From: Paramesorhizobium sp049065735
Lineage (GTDB): Bacteria; Pseudomonadota; Alphaproteobacteria; Rhizobiales; Rhizobiaceae
DNA: 64,000 nt
Assembly (NCBI RefSeq): GCF_049065735.1
Contig: NZ_JBAKHD010000005.1
Location: 1 to 64,000 of the forward strand
Direction: 5' to 3'
Shown here piece after piece: positions 46,235-54,851 of the stretch (within the stretch, counting starts at the first letter, position 1; every line of letters begins with the position of its first letter). The notes below the pieces were generated by a model. The model did no database searches. It saw only the letters and a program-made list of their open reading frames with translations, and had not been told where the DNA came from. The position numbers and the translations under genes are program-made.

Positions 46235-47746
46235 TCAAAACAACGTCCCCCACAGCGCGTCAACCTTAGCTATAACATCATCAGACATAACAAGCGGCCT
46301 CCCCCATTCGCGCGTCGTCTCGGCCCTGATCTTGGTGGTCGCATCGATCCCGAGCTTGCCGCCGAGACCCGGCTCCGGCGAGGCGAAGTCAAGATAGTCG
46401 ATGGGCGTGCGCTCCAGCAGCATCAGATCACGCGAGGGGTCGGCGCGGGTGGAGAGGGCCCAGAGGATGTCCGCGCCGCTTCGCACATCGATGTCGTCAT
46501 CCACGACCACGATTCCTTTGGTGTAGCTGAACTGCGGGAGCATGCCCCAGAGCCCCGCAATCACCCGGCGTGCCTGGCCGGGATAGCGCTTTCTGATCGA
46601 CACCACCGCCAGCCGGTAGGAGCAGGCGTCGGGCAGGAAATATATGTCAGCGATTTCAGGCATTTGCTGGCGAATGAGCGGCACGGCTAAATGGTTCATC
46701 GCCTCGCCGATGACCGAGGGCTCGTCGGGCGGGCGGCCGGTGAAGGTCGAGACATAGAGGGGATCGGCGCGTGTGGTGATGGCCGTCACGCGGATGACCG
46801 GGAAGCGCTCCACCTGATTGTAATAGCCGGTATGGTCTCCGTAAGGACCTTCGGGAGCCGTTTCGGTGGATGAAACCCAACCCTCGATGATAATTTCGGC
46901 ATCGGCGGGCACCATCAGCGGCACGGTGAGGGCGGGTGCAACGCGGGGGCGCTCGCCGCGCAGGAGGCCGGCGAAGCTCATTTCCGATAGCGTCTCGGGC
47001 ACGGGCAGGGCGGCGGCGAGCATGGTGGCGGGGTCGGCGCCGATGGCGATGGCGACCGGCATATCCTCGCCCTGGGCTGCCCAGGCGCGGTGATGCGCCG
47101 CGCCGCCGCGATGGGCCAGCCAGCGCATGACCAGCCGGTCGCGGGAGAGAAGCTGAATCCGGTAGACGCCGACATTCATGCGGGCGATCCCGGCCCGATC
47201 GGCATCGGGCGGCCGGGTGATGACGAGCGGCCAGGTGATGAGCGGCGCAGGCTCTCCCGGCCAGCAGGTCTGGACCGGCAACTGACTAAGATCGGCGTCG
47301 TTTCCCCGGCGGATGATCGCCTGCACCGGCGGGTGCGACACGGTTTGGGCGCGGGTGTGCAGGGCGGCCTTGAGCATGGGGAGGCGGCCCATCGCGTCGC
47401 TTAACCCATTGATCGGCTTGGGTTCGCGCAACGCGGAAAGCGCCTCGCCCAGCACGGGCAGGTTTTCCGGCGTGACGCCGAGGCCTGCGGCGACGCGGGG
47501 GATTGTGCCGAAGAGATTGACCACCACTGGCATCGCCGCGCGGGTGCCGTCCGCATGGGTTGCGTGGTCGAACTGTAAGGCCGGCCCGCCGCGCTTCAGG
47601 ACGCGGCGATGCACCTCCGTCATCTCATGGACGAGCGAAACCGGGGGCGTGACGCGGGTGAGATCGTCTCCAGCCTCGAGGAAACGGAGAAAATCGCGCA
47701 AATTTCTGAAAGAGGGGAGGTCGCGGATCGGCATGGATTTTTCCAT
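46235..47746 (-). CDS. ubiD: 3-polyprenyl-4-hydroxybenzoate decarboxylase UbiD
   Basis: The 503-residue UbiD-family protein begins LPSFRNLRDFLRFLEAGDDLTRV. It carries MNVGVYRIQLLSRDRLVMRWLAHRGG, the prFMN/Mn-binding PEGPYGDHTGYY near residue 290 and TKGIVVVDDDIDVR near 420. It needs the prenylated FMN made by UbiX. ATG 47746 gives nearly the E. coli length; longer frames reach back across the divergent promoter and are unlikely. ATG 47734 is also possible. It is divergent from ubiTUV with an NnrR-type box in between. Confidence 0.9.
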   Translation of the reverse strand: MEKSMPIRDLPSFRNLRDFLRFLEAGDDLTRVTPPVSLVHEMTEVHRRVLKRGGPALQFDHATHADGTRAAMPVVVNLFGTIPRVAAGLGVTPENLPVLGEALSALREPKPINGLSDAMGRLPMLKAALHTRAQTVSHPPVQAIIRRGNDADLSQLPVQTCWPGEPAPLITWPLVITRPPDADRAGIARMNVGVYRIQLLSRDRLVMRWLAHRGGAAHHRAWAAQGEDMPVAIAIGADPATMLAAALPVPETLSEMSFAGLLRGERPRVAPALTVPLMVPADAEIIIEGWVSSTETAPEGPYGDHTGYYNQVERFPVIRVTAITTRADPLYVSTFTGRPPDEPSVIGEAMNHLAVPLIRQQMPEIADIYFLPDACSYRLAVVSIRKRYPGQARRVIAGLWGMLPQFSYTKGIVVVDDDIDVRSGADILWALSTRADPSRDLMLLERTPIDYLDFASPEPGLGGKLGIDATTKIRAETTREWGRPLVMSDDVIAKVDALWGTLF

Positions 47747-47770
47747 GCGCCTTTGCGACTGGCGATGTCC

Positions 47771-47784
47771 TTGCGCTGGCGCAA
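47771..47784. promoter_or_regulatory. NnrR-type box between ubiD and ubiTUV
   Basis: TTGCGCTGGCGCAA has the TTGCG-N4-CGCAA form and nearly matches the nosR box (TTGCGCTAGCGCAA). It lies 25 bases before the ubiD start and 36 bases before the ubiT start. No good -10 was seen on either side, so the orientation of control is open. Confidence 0.7.
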
Positions 47785-47819
47785 AGACGGGCGCGCTTCG
47801 GCCTGCTTTCTCCCCTGTC

Positions 47820-48362
47820 ATGAACAATGCAAATGTCATTCCCGTCGTCCCAGGCGCGCTTCGGCTCATGCTTACGCCTTTGCCGCTTCGTCCTCTCGAA
47901 CTTCTGCTGCAGCGGTTGGTCACAAGCGTCGCGTGTAGGAAGCCGGGGCTGTTCGCGCGGCTGGGGGCGCAGGGCGAAAAGATTTTTTTGATCGATCCTA
48001 CCGATCTTCCCTTCGTTTTTCGCCTGAATCCGGCCCGTGATGCACCCCGAATCGAGGCGCGGAGGAGGCATCAATGTGGCAAATGGGAGGCGCGCATCGC
48101 CGGGCCGCTCGGCGCGCTGATCGGTCTGGTTCATGGCGCGGCGGATGGCGACGCGCTGTTCTTCTCCCGCGATATCGTCATCGAGGGTGACACGGAGGCG
48201 GTGCTCGCCCTGCGCAATGCCATCGACGATGCGGAACTGGATCTCGTCGCCGAGGCGGCGGCGATGTTCGGCATGAAGGGCGGCGAGGCCATCGCCGAAA
48301 GGCTGGCGCCGGTCGCCTCGCGCTTGACCGGCCTGCCATTGACGCGCTGCGACAGGAGTTGA
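47820..48362 (+). CDS. ubiT: Anaerobic ubiquinone biosynthesis accessory factor UbiT
   Basis: The 180-residue SCP2-domain lipid-binding protein contains RPLELLLQRLVTSVACRKPGLFARLGAQGEKIFL and ALFFSRDIVIEGDTEAVLALRNAIDDAELD, the YhbT/UbiT pattern. Its position directly before ubiU and ubiV confirms the identity. UbiT binds the quinone intermediate for the oxygen-independent hydroxylation steps. The ubiU start follows after one base. Confidence 0.9.
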   Translation: MNNANVIPVVPGALRLMLTPLPLRPLELLLQRLVTSVACRKPGLFARLGAQGEKIFLIDPTDLPFVFRLNPARDAPRIEARRRHQCGKWEARIAGPLGALIGLVHGAADGDALFFSRDIVIEGDTEAVLALRNAIDDAELDLVAEAAAMFGMKGGEAIAERLAPVASRLTGLPLTRCDRS

Positions 48363-48363
48363 C

Positions 48364-49359
48364 ATGCAGAACAAGGTGAGGCCGGAGCTCGTTTGTCCGG
48401 CTGGAACGCCCGCGGCCTTGCGCGCCGCCGTCGATGCCGGGGCGGACAGCGTCTATTGCGGCTTCAATGACGAGACCAATGCGCGCAATTTCCCCGGCCT
48501 CAATTTTTCGCCCGAGGAAATGGCGGAGGGCGTGCGCTATGCCCATGCCGCCGGAGTGCGCGTTCTCCTCGCCATCAACACGTTTCCAAGGGCCGGAGCG
48601 GCTGACATCTGGCACCGGGCCATCGGCAATGCGGAGCGGGCAGAGGCGGATGCGGTCATCCTCGCCGATATCGGCCTCCTCGCCTATGCCAGCGAGAAAC
48701 ATCCCGGCCTGAGGCGCCATCTCTCGGTGCAGGCGGCGGCGGCCAATGCCGATGCGATCCGCTTCTATGTGGAGGAATTTGGCGTCAAGCGGGTGGTGCT
48801 GCCGCGTGTGCTCACCGTCAGCGAGATCGCGGCGATCAACCGGGACGTCGCCTGCGAGACGGAGGTTTTCGTCTTCGGCGGCCTGTGCGTGATGGCGGAA
48901 GGGCGCTGCTCGCTCTCCTCCTACGCGACAGGCAAATCGCCCAACATGAACGGCGTCTGCTCACCGGCGAGCCATGTCCACTACCGCGAGGAAAATGGCG
49001 AGCTCGTCTCGCGCCTCGGCGAATTCACCATCGACCGCGTGCCGAAGCATCAGCCGGCGCCCTATCCGACACTCTGCAAAGGGTGCTTCTCGGCGGGCGA
49101 TTACAAGGGCCATGTCTTCGAGGACCCGGTGAGCCTCGACGCCGCAACGCTCATCCCGCAACTGGTTCAAGCGGGCGTCAGCGCCTTCAAGATCGAGGGG
49201 CGTCAGCGCAGCCGGTCCTATATCCGCGACGTGGTGGCGAGCTTCCGCCACGCGGTCAACGCGCAAATGGCGGGCGAGCCGATCCCCGCCGGCGTGCTCC
49301 AGCATTTGAGCGAGGGACAGACGACAACCGCAGGCGCCTATCGCAAAACGTGGCGGTAA
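48364..49359 (+). CDS. ubiU: Oxygen-independent ubiquinone hydroxylation protein UbiU
   Basis: The 331-residue U32-family protein contains LVCPAGTPAALRAAVDAGADSVYCGF at the N-terminus and the Cys residues expected to bind a 4Fe-4S cluster in FGGLCVMAEGRCSL, NGVCSPASHV and TLCKGCFSAG. With UbiV it hydroxylates ubiquinone precursors without oxygen, using prephenate as the oxygen source as described in E. coli. It was formerly annotated as a collagenase-like peptidase. Confidence 0.93.
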   Translation: MQNKVRPELVCPAGTPAALRAAVDAGADSVYCGFNDETNARNFPGLNFSPEEMAEGVRYAHAAGVRVLLAINTFPRAGAADIWHRAIGNAERAEADAVILADIGLLAYASEKHPGLRRHLSVQAAAANADAIRFYVEEFGVKRVVLPRVLTVSEIAAINRDVACETEVFVFGGLCVMAEGRCSLSSYATGKSPNMNGVCSPASHVHYREENGELVSRLGEFTIDRVPKHQPAPYPTLCKGCFSAGDYKGHVFEDPVSLDAATLIPQLVQAGVSAFKIEGRQRSRSYIRDVVASFRHAVNAQMAGEPIPAGVLQHLSEGQTTTAGAYRKTWR

Positions 49360-49372
49360 AGGTGATGAGGAC

Positions 49373-50284
49373 ATGGCTATGACGGAAAAAACGACCATCA
49401 CGCTCGGGCCGCTGCTCTTCAACTGGACGGCGGATCAATGGAGCGATTTCTATGCCCGGATCGCGGACGAAGCGCCGGTTGACCGGGTATGCCTTGGCGA
49501 AGTGGTCTGCTCCAAGCGCCTGCCATTCTATATCGACCGCATTCCCGAGGCCATAGAGCGGCTCGAGCGCGCGGGCAAGACGGTGATCCTTTCCTCGCTG
49601 GCGCTCGTCACGCTGAAGCGCGAGCGGCAGATGTGCGTGGACCTCGCGGTCAATGACGGCATGGAGGTGGAGGTCAACGACCTGACCATGCTCGCGCATA
49701 TGGACCCCGGGCGGCGTTTCACGGTCGGCCCGCTGGTTAATGTCTATAATGAGGGCACGCTTGCCCATCTGGCGCGGCGTGGCGCGACACGCGTCTGCCT
49801 GCCGCCGGAGTTGCCGCTCGCCTCCATCGGGATTCTGGCGCGGGAAGCGGCGTCGTGCGGCATCGAGCCGGAGGTCTGGGCTTTCGGGCGTGTGCCGCTG
49901 GCCATTTCCGGGCGCTGCTATCATGCGCGGGTGCATGGGCTGGCCAAGGACAATTGCCAGTTCGTCTGCGGCGAGGATCCGGATGGGCTGGAGGTGAATA
50001 CGCTCGACGGCGAATCCTTCCTTGCGGTCAACGGCGTGCAGACGCTGTCCTCCACCTATTGCAATCTTCTTGATAATATCGGGCAATTGACCGGTGCGGG
50101 CGTCACCTCGTTCCGCCTCTCGCCGCATGGCACCGATATGGTTGCGGTCGCCAGTATCTTCCGGCGGGTTCTGGATGGACAGGAGGCTGCGCAGGATCTT
50201 ACCGCGCTTCTGCCCGGCGCGGCCTTTTCCAATGGCTTTCTGGCGGGTGCGTATGGCGCGGCTTATGAGCGGGCTTTGGGGTAG
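49373..50284 (+). CDS. ubiV: Oxygen-independent ubiquinone hydroxylation protein UbiV
   Basis: The 303-residue U32-family partner of UbiU contains FNWTADQWSDFYARIADEAPVDRVCLGEVVCSKR and the cluster-binding Cys residues in FGRVPLAISGRCYHARVHG and KDNCQFVCGEDPDG. The start could be ATG 49373 or 49379. It lies 13 bases after ubiU in the ubiTUV operon. A remnant of a RIME-like repeat follows. Confidence 0.93.
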   Translation: MAMTEKTTITLGPLLFNWTADQWSDFYARIADEAPVDRVCLGEVVCSKRLPFYIDRIPEAIERLERAGKTVILSSLALVTLKRERQMCVDLAVNDGMEVEVNDLTMLAHMDPGRRFTVGPLVNVYNEGTLAHLARRGATRVCLPPELPLASIGILAREAASCGIEPEVWAFGRVPLAISGRCYHARVHGLAKDNCQFVCGEDPDGLEVNTLDGESFLAVNGVQTLSSTYCNLLDNIGQLTGAGVTSFRLSPHGTDMVAVASIFRRVLDGQEAAQDLTALLPGAAFSNGFLAGAYGAAYERALG

Positions 50285-50305
50285 GGCTTTTTTGACGGAG
50301 GCGTT

Positions 50306-50323
50306 GGCAGGGCAGAGGGGGGG
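50306..50323. repeat. RIME-like repeat remnant, copy g
   Basis: GGCAGGGCAGAGGGGGGG is the tip of one arm. The adjoining TTGCCTCGCGATTCCGTCAAAA is the reverse complement of the left flank of copy i (near 53708-53727). The rest of the element is lost, so this is a decayed end. Confidence 0.6.
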
Positions 50324-50366
50324 TTGCCTCGCGATTCCGTCAAAACATGAACTGCTCCAAGCGCGT

Positions 50367-51002
50367 TCAACCCCGCTGTAGATCCACCACATAGGCGCGG
50401 AGCATATCGGCCATGGCGTCCGCATAAGCCGCGATTTCGGTCTCGGTTCGCGGCGTTTCCGAGAATTGCTTGCCGACCGCCGTCATCGTCGTCATGATCA
50501 GGTCTCCGGCCCGCTCCCGGATATCCGCCGATGCGCCGGGGAGCAGGTCTTGCATGAAATCCGTCAGGACCCGGTCCGCTTCCGCCCGCGCTTCCTCCGC
50601 CTCGGGCGCATCGCGATAGAGCGGAGCCGCGTCGTCGAGGGCCACGCGGACCGCGGCCTCCTCGCATTCGGACCGCAGGAAAGCGTGCACCAGTGTCCGC
50701 AGCCGGTCGAGCGGCGGCTTCTCCCTCTCTTCCAGGATCTGCCGCAACATGCGGGCCGTCTGCCGCCACTCGTCGCATTGGAGCCGGAACAGAATGGACG
50801 CCTTGTTCGGAAAATATTGATAGAGCGAGCCGATGCTGATGCCAGCCCTTTCCGCCACGCGCGCGGTGGTAAAACGCTGTGCGCCTTCCTGCGTCAAAAC
50901 CTGAACAGCGGCTTGCAGAATGGCCGAAACAAGCTCGCTGGAGCGGGCTTGTTTCGGCTGTTTTCTCAATGATACCAGAGCTTTACGGCCGCCGCTCATC
51001 AT
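50367..51002 (-). CDS. TetR-family transcriptional regulator
   Basis: The 211-residue regulator has an HTH (LTQEGAQRFTTARVAERAGISIGSLYQYFPNKASILF, residues 32-68) and a helical ligand-binding domain. The starts ATG 51002 or 50999 follow GGAG; a longer frame has no site. It is divergent from the O-methyltransferase at 51091 with 88 bases between, so that gene is the likely target. The ligand is unknown. Confidence 0.87.
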   Translation of the reverse strand: MMSGGRKALVSLRKQPKQARSSELVSAILQAAVQVLTQEGAQRFTTARVAERAGISIGSLYQYFPNKASILFRLQCDEWRQTARMLRQILEEREKPPLDRLRTLVHAFLRSECEEAAVRVALDDAAPLYRDAPEAEEARAEADRVLTDFMQDLLPGASADIRERAGDLIMTTMTAVGKQFSETPRTETEIAAYADAMADMLRAYVVDLQRG

Positions 51003-51090
51003 ACGCTCCACCAATGCGAATAGGAAACGCGATGAATTATTCGTATTTTCCGGCCCGGCACAAGAGCTGTCTTCCTTGCTAACGGAGAAT

Positions 51091-51750
51091 ATGATGACCA
51101 CGCTTACCACCGCGCCGCTGGCGCCGCTTCTCGACCGCCTGTTTGACGAAGCCGAGAGGGCGACGAGCCCGGCGCTCGCCGCAATATCCCGCGCCGAGCG
51201 GGAGCGCCTGATGCGCAGCAAGACCGAATATCTCGACCTTTATGGACGGCTCAAGGATTTGTGGCTTCCCGTCTCGCGCGAAACCGGGCTGCTGCTCTAT
51301 ATGCTGGCGCGCGGCTGCAAGGCGAGGACAGTCGTCGAGTTCGGCACATCCTTCGGCATCTCGACCCTGCACCTCGCCGCGGCCTTGCGCGACAATGGCG
51401 GCGGGCGGCTCATCACCAGCGAGTTCGAGCCGTCGAAAGTCGAGCGGGCGCGGCAGCACCTGACGGAAGGCGGGCTTATCGATCTGATCGAAATCTGCGA
51501 GGGCGACGCGCTCAAGACGCTGAGCGCCGATCTTCCTGAAACGGTCGACGTGCTGCTCCTCGACGGCGCGAAGTCGCTCTATCCGGAAATTCTGAGGCTT
51601 GTCGAAGACCGCTTGCGCCCCGGCGCCTTCATCGTCGCCGACAATGCCAATTATTGTCCTGAATATCTCGAGTATGTCCGCTCGCCCGGCAATGGGTACA
51701 TGTCGGTGCCGTTTGGGGAGGATATCGAGCTTTCCATGCGGGTCGGGTGA
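51091..51750 (+). CDS. SAM-dependent O-methyltransferase (caffeoyl-CoA type)
   Basis: The 219-residue Methyltransf_24/OMT3-like enzyme has a SAM motif VVEFGTSFGISTLHLAAAL near residue 82, acidic SEFEP at the end of beta-2, EGDALKTL near 142 and VLLLDGAKSLYPE near 157. The substrate is unknown; members methylate small phenols or similar. The start ATG 51091 follows ACGGAG. It is regulated most likely by the divergent TetR protein. Confidence 0.85.
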   Translation: MMTTLTTAPLAPLLDRLFDEAERATSPALAAISRAERERLMRSKTEYLDLYGRLKDLWLPVSRETGLLLYMLARGCKARTVVEFGTSFGISTLHLAAALRDNGGGRLITSEFEPSKVERARQHLTEGGLIDLIEICEGDALKTLSADLPETVDVLLLDGAKSLYPEILRLVEDRLRPGAFIVADNANYCPEYLEYVRSPGNGYMSVPFGEDIELSMRVG

Positions 51751-51802
51751 GCTGGTGCTCGAATCCACCTAGAGGAAATTTTGTTTGGACGGAAGCGCGA
51801 GG

Positions 51803-51962
51803 CAACCCCCCTCTGCCCTGCCGGGCATCTCCCCCTCAAGGGGGGAGATTGGACTTCATAGACGTTCGGCACCAATCGCGAACGTCGCAGAACGGAGGAA
51901 GCGCGTCGTGTCAGCCAATCTCCCCCCTTGAGGGGGAGATGTCCGGCAGGACAGAGGGGGGT
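51803..51962. repeat. RIME-like palindromic mosaic repeat, copy h
   Basis: Complete two-arm element. The left flank GCGAGGCAAC is shared with copy i, and the right flank TACTGTCCCGCC with copies c and i. It lies between the methyltransferase and the MFS gene. Confidence 0.87.
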
Positions 51963-52012
51963 ACTGTCCCGCCGATGCTTCCGTAAAAAACTCTAATCAA
52001 GAGTATGCAACA

Positions 52013-53194
52013 ATGCATGATACCACGCGGCCAGATCTGGCCTATCGCCGTGTCGTCGCGCTGACGGCGGCGCTTTTTCTGTCTTATCTCAGCGTCGCCA
52101 TGGCGCTTCCGGCGGTGCCGGTGCATGTGGTGCAGGGGCTCGGCCTCGACAATGCCTATGGCGGCCTCGCGGTCGGCATTGCCTTTTTCTCCACGATCCT
52201 GACGCGCGGGCGGGCCGGGGCATGGGCGGACAGGCTTGGCGGCAAGCTGTGCATGCAGCGCGGCCTTGTCATCTATGCGGCGGCGGGGGTGATCTGCCTG
52301 TTGGCGAGCTGGCCGGGGCTTTCCGCCGGTGCGAGCTATAGCGTGCTGATCCTCGGGCGGCTTCTTCTCGGGCTCGGCGAGAGCGTGGCCATGGTCGGCA
52401 TGATCAGCTGGGGCATCGGCCTGATGGGCCACGCCCGCTCGGGCCAGGTGATGGCGCTGGTCGGCATGGGCATGTATGGCGCTTTCGCCCTGGGCGGCCC
52501 GCTGGGGCTGATGCTGCTCGACCGGCTGGGCTTTGGCGGGCTGATGGCTGTCACGACGGTCCTGCCGCTTGCCGGGCTTGTTGCCATTTACTGGCTTCCG
52601 GCGATTGCGCCGCAGGCGGGCAAGCGCGAGCCGTTCTGGCGGATCATCGGGCGCATCTGGCGTCCGGGCGCCGCGGTGGGACTGCAAGGGGTCGGCTTTG
52701 CGGCGCTGGGCGCATTCTTTTCGCTCTATTTCCTCAGCCGTGGCTGGCCCCATGCCGGGCTTGGCCTCACCTGCTTCGGTGTGGGTTTCGTGCTGATGCG
52801 GCTTCTCGGCGGCCATCTGCCGGACCGGATCGGCGGAGCGCCCGTCGCCATCGTCTCGCTCGCGGTGGAAGCCTGCGGCCAGTATCTCTTGTGGATGGCG
52901 CCGGGGCCCTATGCGGCTCTCGCCGGGGCGCTGCTGACCGGGCTCGGCTGCTCGCTGGTGTTTCCCGCCATGGGCTCCGAAGTGGTCAAGCAGGTGCCGG
53001 CGCATCTGCGCGGCACGGCGCTGGGCGGCTTCGCCGCCTTTCAGGACCTTGCCTATGGCGCGACGGGACCCGTGGCCGGCATTCTCGCGGATTCATGCGG
53101 CTATTCGTTCGTGTTCCTGATCGGCGGCCTTGCCGCCACGCTCGGCCTGTGGATGGCCCTCACGACGCGGCGGATTGCGCCGGCGGCGGCATGA
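52013..53194 (+). CDS. MFS transporter
   Basis: The 393-residue major facilitator has 12 predicted helices. The loop 2-3 motif is degenerate (GRAGAWADRLGGK), and the end of loop 8-9 reads GGHLPDRIGGA. It resembles the YfcJ/arabinose-efflux-like group, but no substrate can be assigned. It stands alone, with repeats on its upstream side and a stress gene downstream. Confidence 0.85.
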   Translation: MHDTTRPDLAYRRVVALTAALFLSYLSVAMALPAVPVHVVQGLGLDNAYGGLAVGIAFFSTILTRGRAGAWADRLGGKLCMQRGLVIYAAAGVICLLASWPGLSAGASYSVLILGRLLLGLGESVAMVGMISWGIGLMGHARSGQVMALVGMGMYGAFALGGPLGLMLLDRLGFGGLMAVTTVLPLAGLVAIYWLPAIAPQAGKREPFWRIIGRIWRPGAAVGLQGVGFAALGAFFSLYFLSRGWPHAGLGLTCFGVGFVLMRLLGGHLPDRIGGAPVAIVSLAVEACGQYLLWMAPGPYAALAGALLTGLGCSLVFPAMGSEVVKQVPAHLRGTALGGFAAFQDLAYGATGPVAGILADSCGYSFVFLIGGLAATLGLWMALTTRRIAPAAA

Positions 53195-53302
53195 TGATTG
53201 CGGGGATCGTGCCCGCCCGGAGCAAGCGAGCCGTAGTAAAAAGCGCTCAAATCCAACGCAGCGGAGTGAGATCAACTTTTAAGAAAAAAACGAAAATAGC
53301 CG

Positions 53303-53327
53303 GGAACATCCTCGTTAGTCACTGGTT
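53303..53327 (+). promoter_or_regulatory. EcfG-type stress promoter of the KGG gene
   Basis: GGAAC (53303-53307), 16 bases, then GGTT (53324-53327) fits the alphaproteobacterial general-stress sigma EcfG pattern GGAAC-N16/17-CGTT with one change. The start codon follows 37 bases later. Confidence 0.6.
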
Positions 53328-53363
53328 AACAAGGTGTGTTTCACCAGCTCAAGGAGAAAGACA

Positions 53364-53582
53364 ATGGCTGATAACACTTCCAACCGCGGTTTTGCTTCCA
53401 TGGACGAGAACAAGCAGCGCGAGATCGCCGCAAAGGGCGGACGTGCCTCGGGAGGCAACTTCAAGAACGATCCCGAGCGCGCCGCTGAAGCCGGCCACAA
53501 GGGTGGCCAGGTATCTGGCGGTAACTTCAAGAACGACCGCGAACGCGCTGCCGAAGCTGGTCGCAAGGGCGGCGAGCACTAA
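53364..53582 (+). CDS. KGG-repeat (con-10-like) stress protein
   Basis: The 72-residue hydrophilic peptide has the repeats KGGRASGGNFKNDPERAAEAG and KGGQVSGGNFKNDRERAAEAG, then a closing GRKGGEH, plus the conserved lead GFASMDENKQREIAAKGG. This is the stress-induced KGG domain family. Such proteins are strongly induced in general stress and starvation; their mechanism is unclear. AAGGAG precedes the ATG, and a terminator follows. Confidence 0.92.
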   Translation: MADNTSNRGFASMDENKQREIAAKGGRASGGNFKNDPERAAEAGHKGGQVSGGNFKNDRERAAEAGRKGGEH

Positions 53583-53603
53583 TTGATGCACGCTCCCCAA
53601 CGA

Positions 53604-53632
53604 AACGCCCGCCAACTGGCGGGCGTTTTTTT
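53604..53632 (+). terminator. Rho-independent terminator of the KGG gene
   Basis: AACGCCCGCCA and TGGCGGGCGTT form an 11-bp stem with a two-base loop followed by TTTTT. It starts 22 bases after the stop codon. Confidence 0.92.
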
Positions 53633-53727
53633 GTGCGCATGGGCCGGGGGATTGCAGCCGGGTGAATGCCGGCTGCAAGGTATCTGGAGGGGATACTGAT
53701 TATAGTGTTTTGACGGAATCGCGAGGC

Positions 53728-53889
53728 AACCCCCCTCTGCCCTGCCGGGCATCTCCCCCTCAAGGGGGGAGATTACGCCCTCGCCAGCGGCCGGCACCAA
53801 TCGCAAACATCGCAAAATAAAGGCGGACCATCATTGTCAGCCGATCTCCCCCCCTTGAGGGGGAGATGCCCGGCAGGGCAGAGGGGGGT
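53728..53889. repeat. RIME-like palindromic mosaic repeat, copy i
   Basis: Complete two-arm element. Together with the terminator it accounts for the 327 bases between the KGG gene and the SDR gene end; nothing else is seen there. Confidence 0.87.
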
Positions 53890-53909
53890 ACTGTCCCGCC
53901 AACGCTTCC

Positions 53910-54770
53910 CTAGAGAATCGGCTTTCCGCCCGTCACAGCGATGGTAGCGCCGGAGGTATAGCTCGACAGCGGATCGGCCAGCATGACATAGGCGGAAGCC
54001 AGTTCCGCAGGCTGGGCCGGGCGCTTCATCGGCACCTGCTTGCCGAAATTCGAAACCGCATCATCCGGAAGCGTGGAGGGGATGAGCGGCGTCCAGACCG
54101 GCCCCGGTGCGACCGTGTTCACCCGAATGCCCTTTTCGGCCAGCATTTGCGCCAGGCCGGCGGTGAAATTCTGGATCGCGCCCTTGGTGGTCGCATAGGC
54201 CAGGAGCGTCGGGTTGGGCATATCGGAATTGATCGAGGCGGTGTTGATGATGGAAGAGCCGGGCTTCATATAGGGCAGCGCGGCCTTCACCAGATAGAAC
54301 ATCGCGTGGATATTGACGCGGAAGGTCAGTTCCCATTCCTCGTCCGTTATGTCCTCCAGGCGCGAGAAGCTCGCCTGATGCGCGGCATTGTTGACGAGGA
54401 TATCGATGCTGCCCAGCTCGCTTGCGGCGGCGCGCACCACATCGCGGCACGACTCGGCATATTGCAGGTCGCACTTCACCGCGACGGCCTTGCGCCCCTC
54501 GGCCTCGATGAGTGCGCAGGTATCCTCCGCGTCCTCATCCTCCTCCACATAGGCAATGAGCACATCAGCGCCTTCCCGGGCAAAGGCGATCGCGACGGCG
54601 CGGCCGATGCCGCTATCGCCGCCTGTGATGATCGCCTTCTTGCCCATGAGCTTGCCCGAGCCGCGATAGCTGTTCTCGCCATGGTCCGGCTTGGGATTCA
54701 TTTCCTCCGTCATGCCGGGCATCGGCTGGTGCGGGGTGTCGAATGGCGGGGTTGGGTACTGGGTTTCCAT
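53910..54770 (-). CDS. SDR oxidoreductase, general-stress (YhdG/GSP39) type
   Basis: The 286-residue SDR has the N-terminal extension typical of stress-linked family members (PMPGMTEEMNPKPDHGENSY), cofactor motif TGGDSGIGRAVAIAFAREGAD near 50, NNAAHQ near 130, Ser in INTASINS near 177 and YATTKGAI near 193. ATG 54770 is chosen because AAGGAGG lies 6-12 bases upstream; a longer frame to 54845 has no site. An EcfG-like promoter lies upstream, as for the KGG gene. Confidence 0.9.
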   Translation of the reverse strand: METQYPTPPFDTPHQPMPGMTEEMNPKPDHGENSYRGSGKLMGKKAIITGGDSGIGRAVAIAFAREGADVLIAYVEEDEDAEDTCALIEAEGRKAVAVKCDLQYAESCRDVVRAAASELGSIDILVNNAAHQASFSRLEDITDEEWELTFRVNIHAMFYLVKAALPYMKPGSSIINTASINSDMPNPTLLAYATTKGAIQNFTAGLAQMLAEKGIRVNTVAPGPVWTPLIPSTLPDDAVSNFGKQVPMKRPAQPAELASAYVMLADPLSSYTSGATIAVTGGKPIL

Positions 54771-54801
54771 ATCGGCCTCCTTGGTTGGGATACCGTAGGG
54801 G

Positions 54802-54826
54802 AACTCCGTGGGGAGGCGAGTGTTCC
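54802..54826 (-). promoter_or_regulatory. EcfG-type stress promoter of the SDR gene
   Basis: On the minus strand GGAAC (54826-54822), 16 bases, then AGTT (54805-54802) fits GGAAC-N16-CGTT with one change. The start codon follows 31 bases later. Confidence 0.6.
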
Positions 54827-54851
54827 GGGGAAACGCGACCAACATGCTTTA

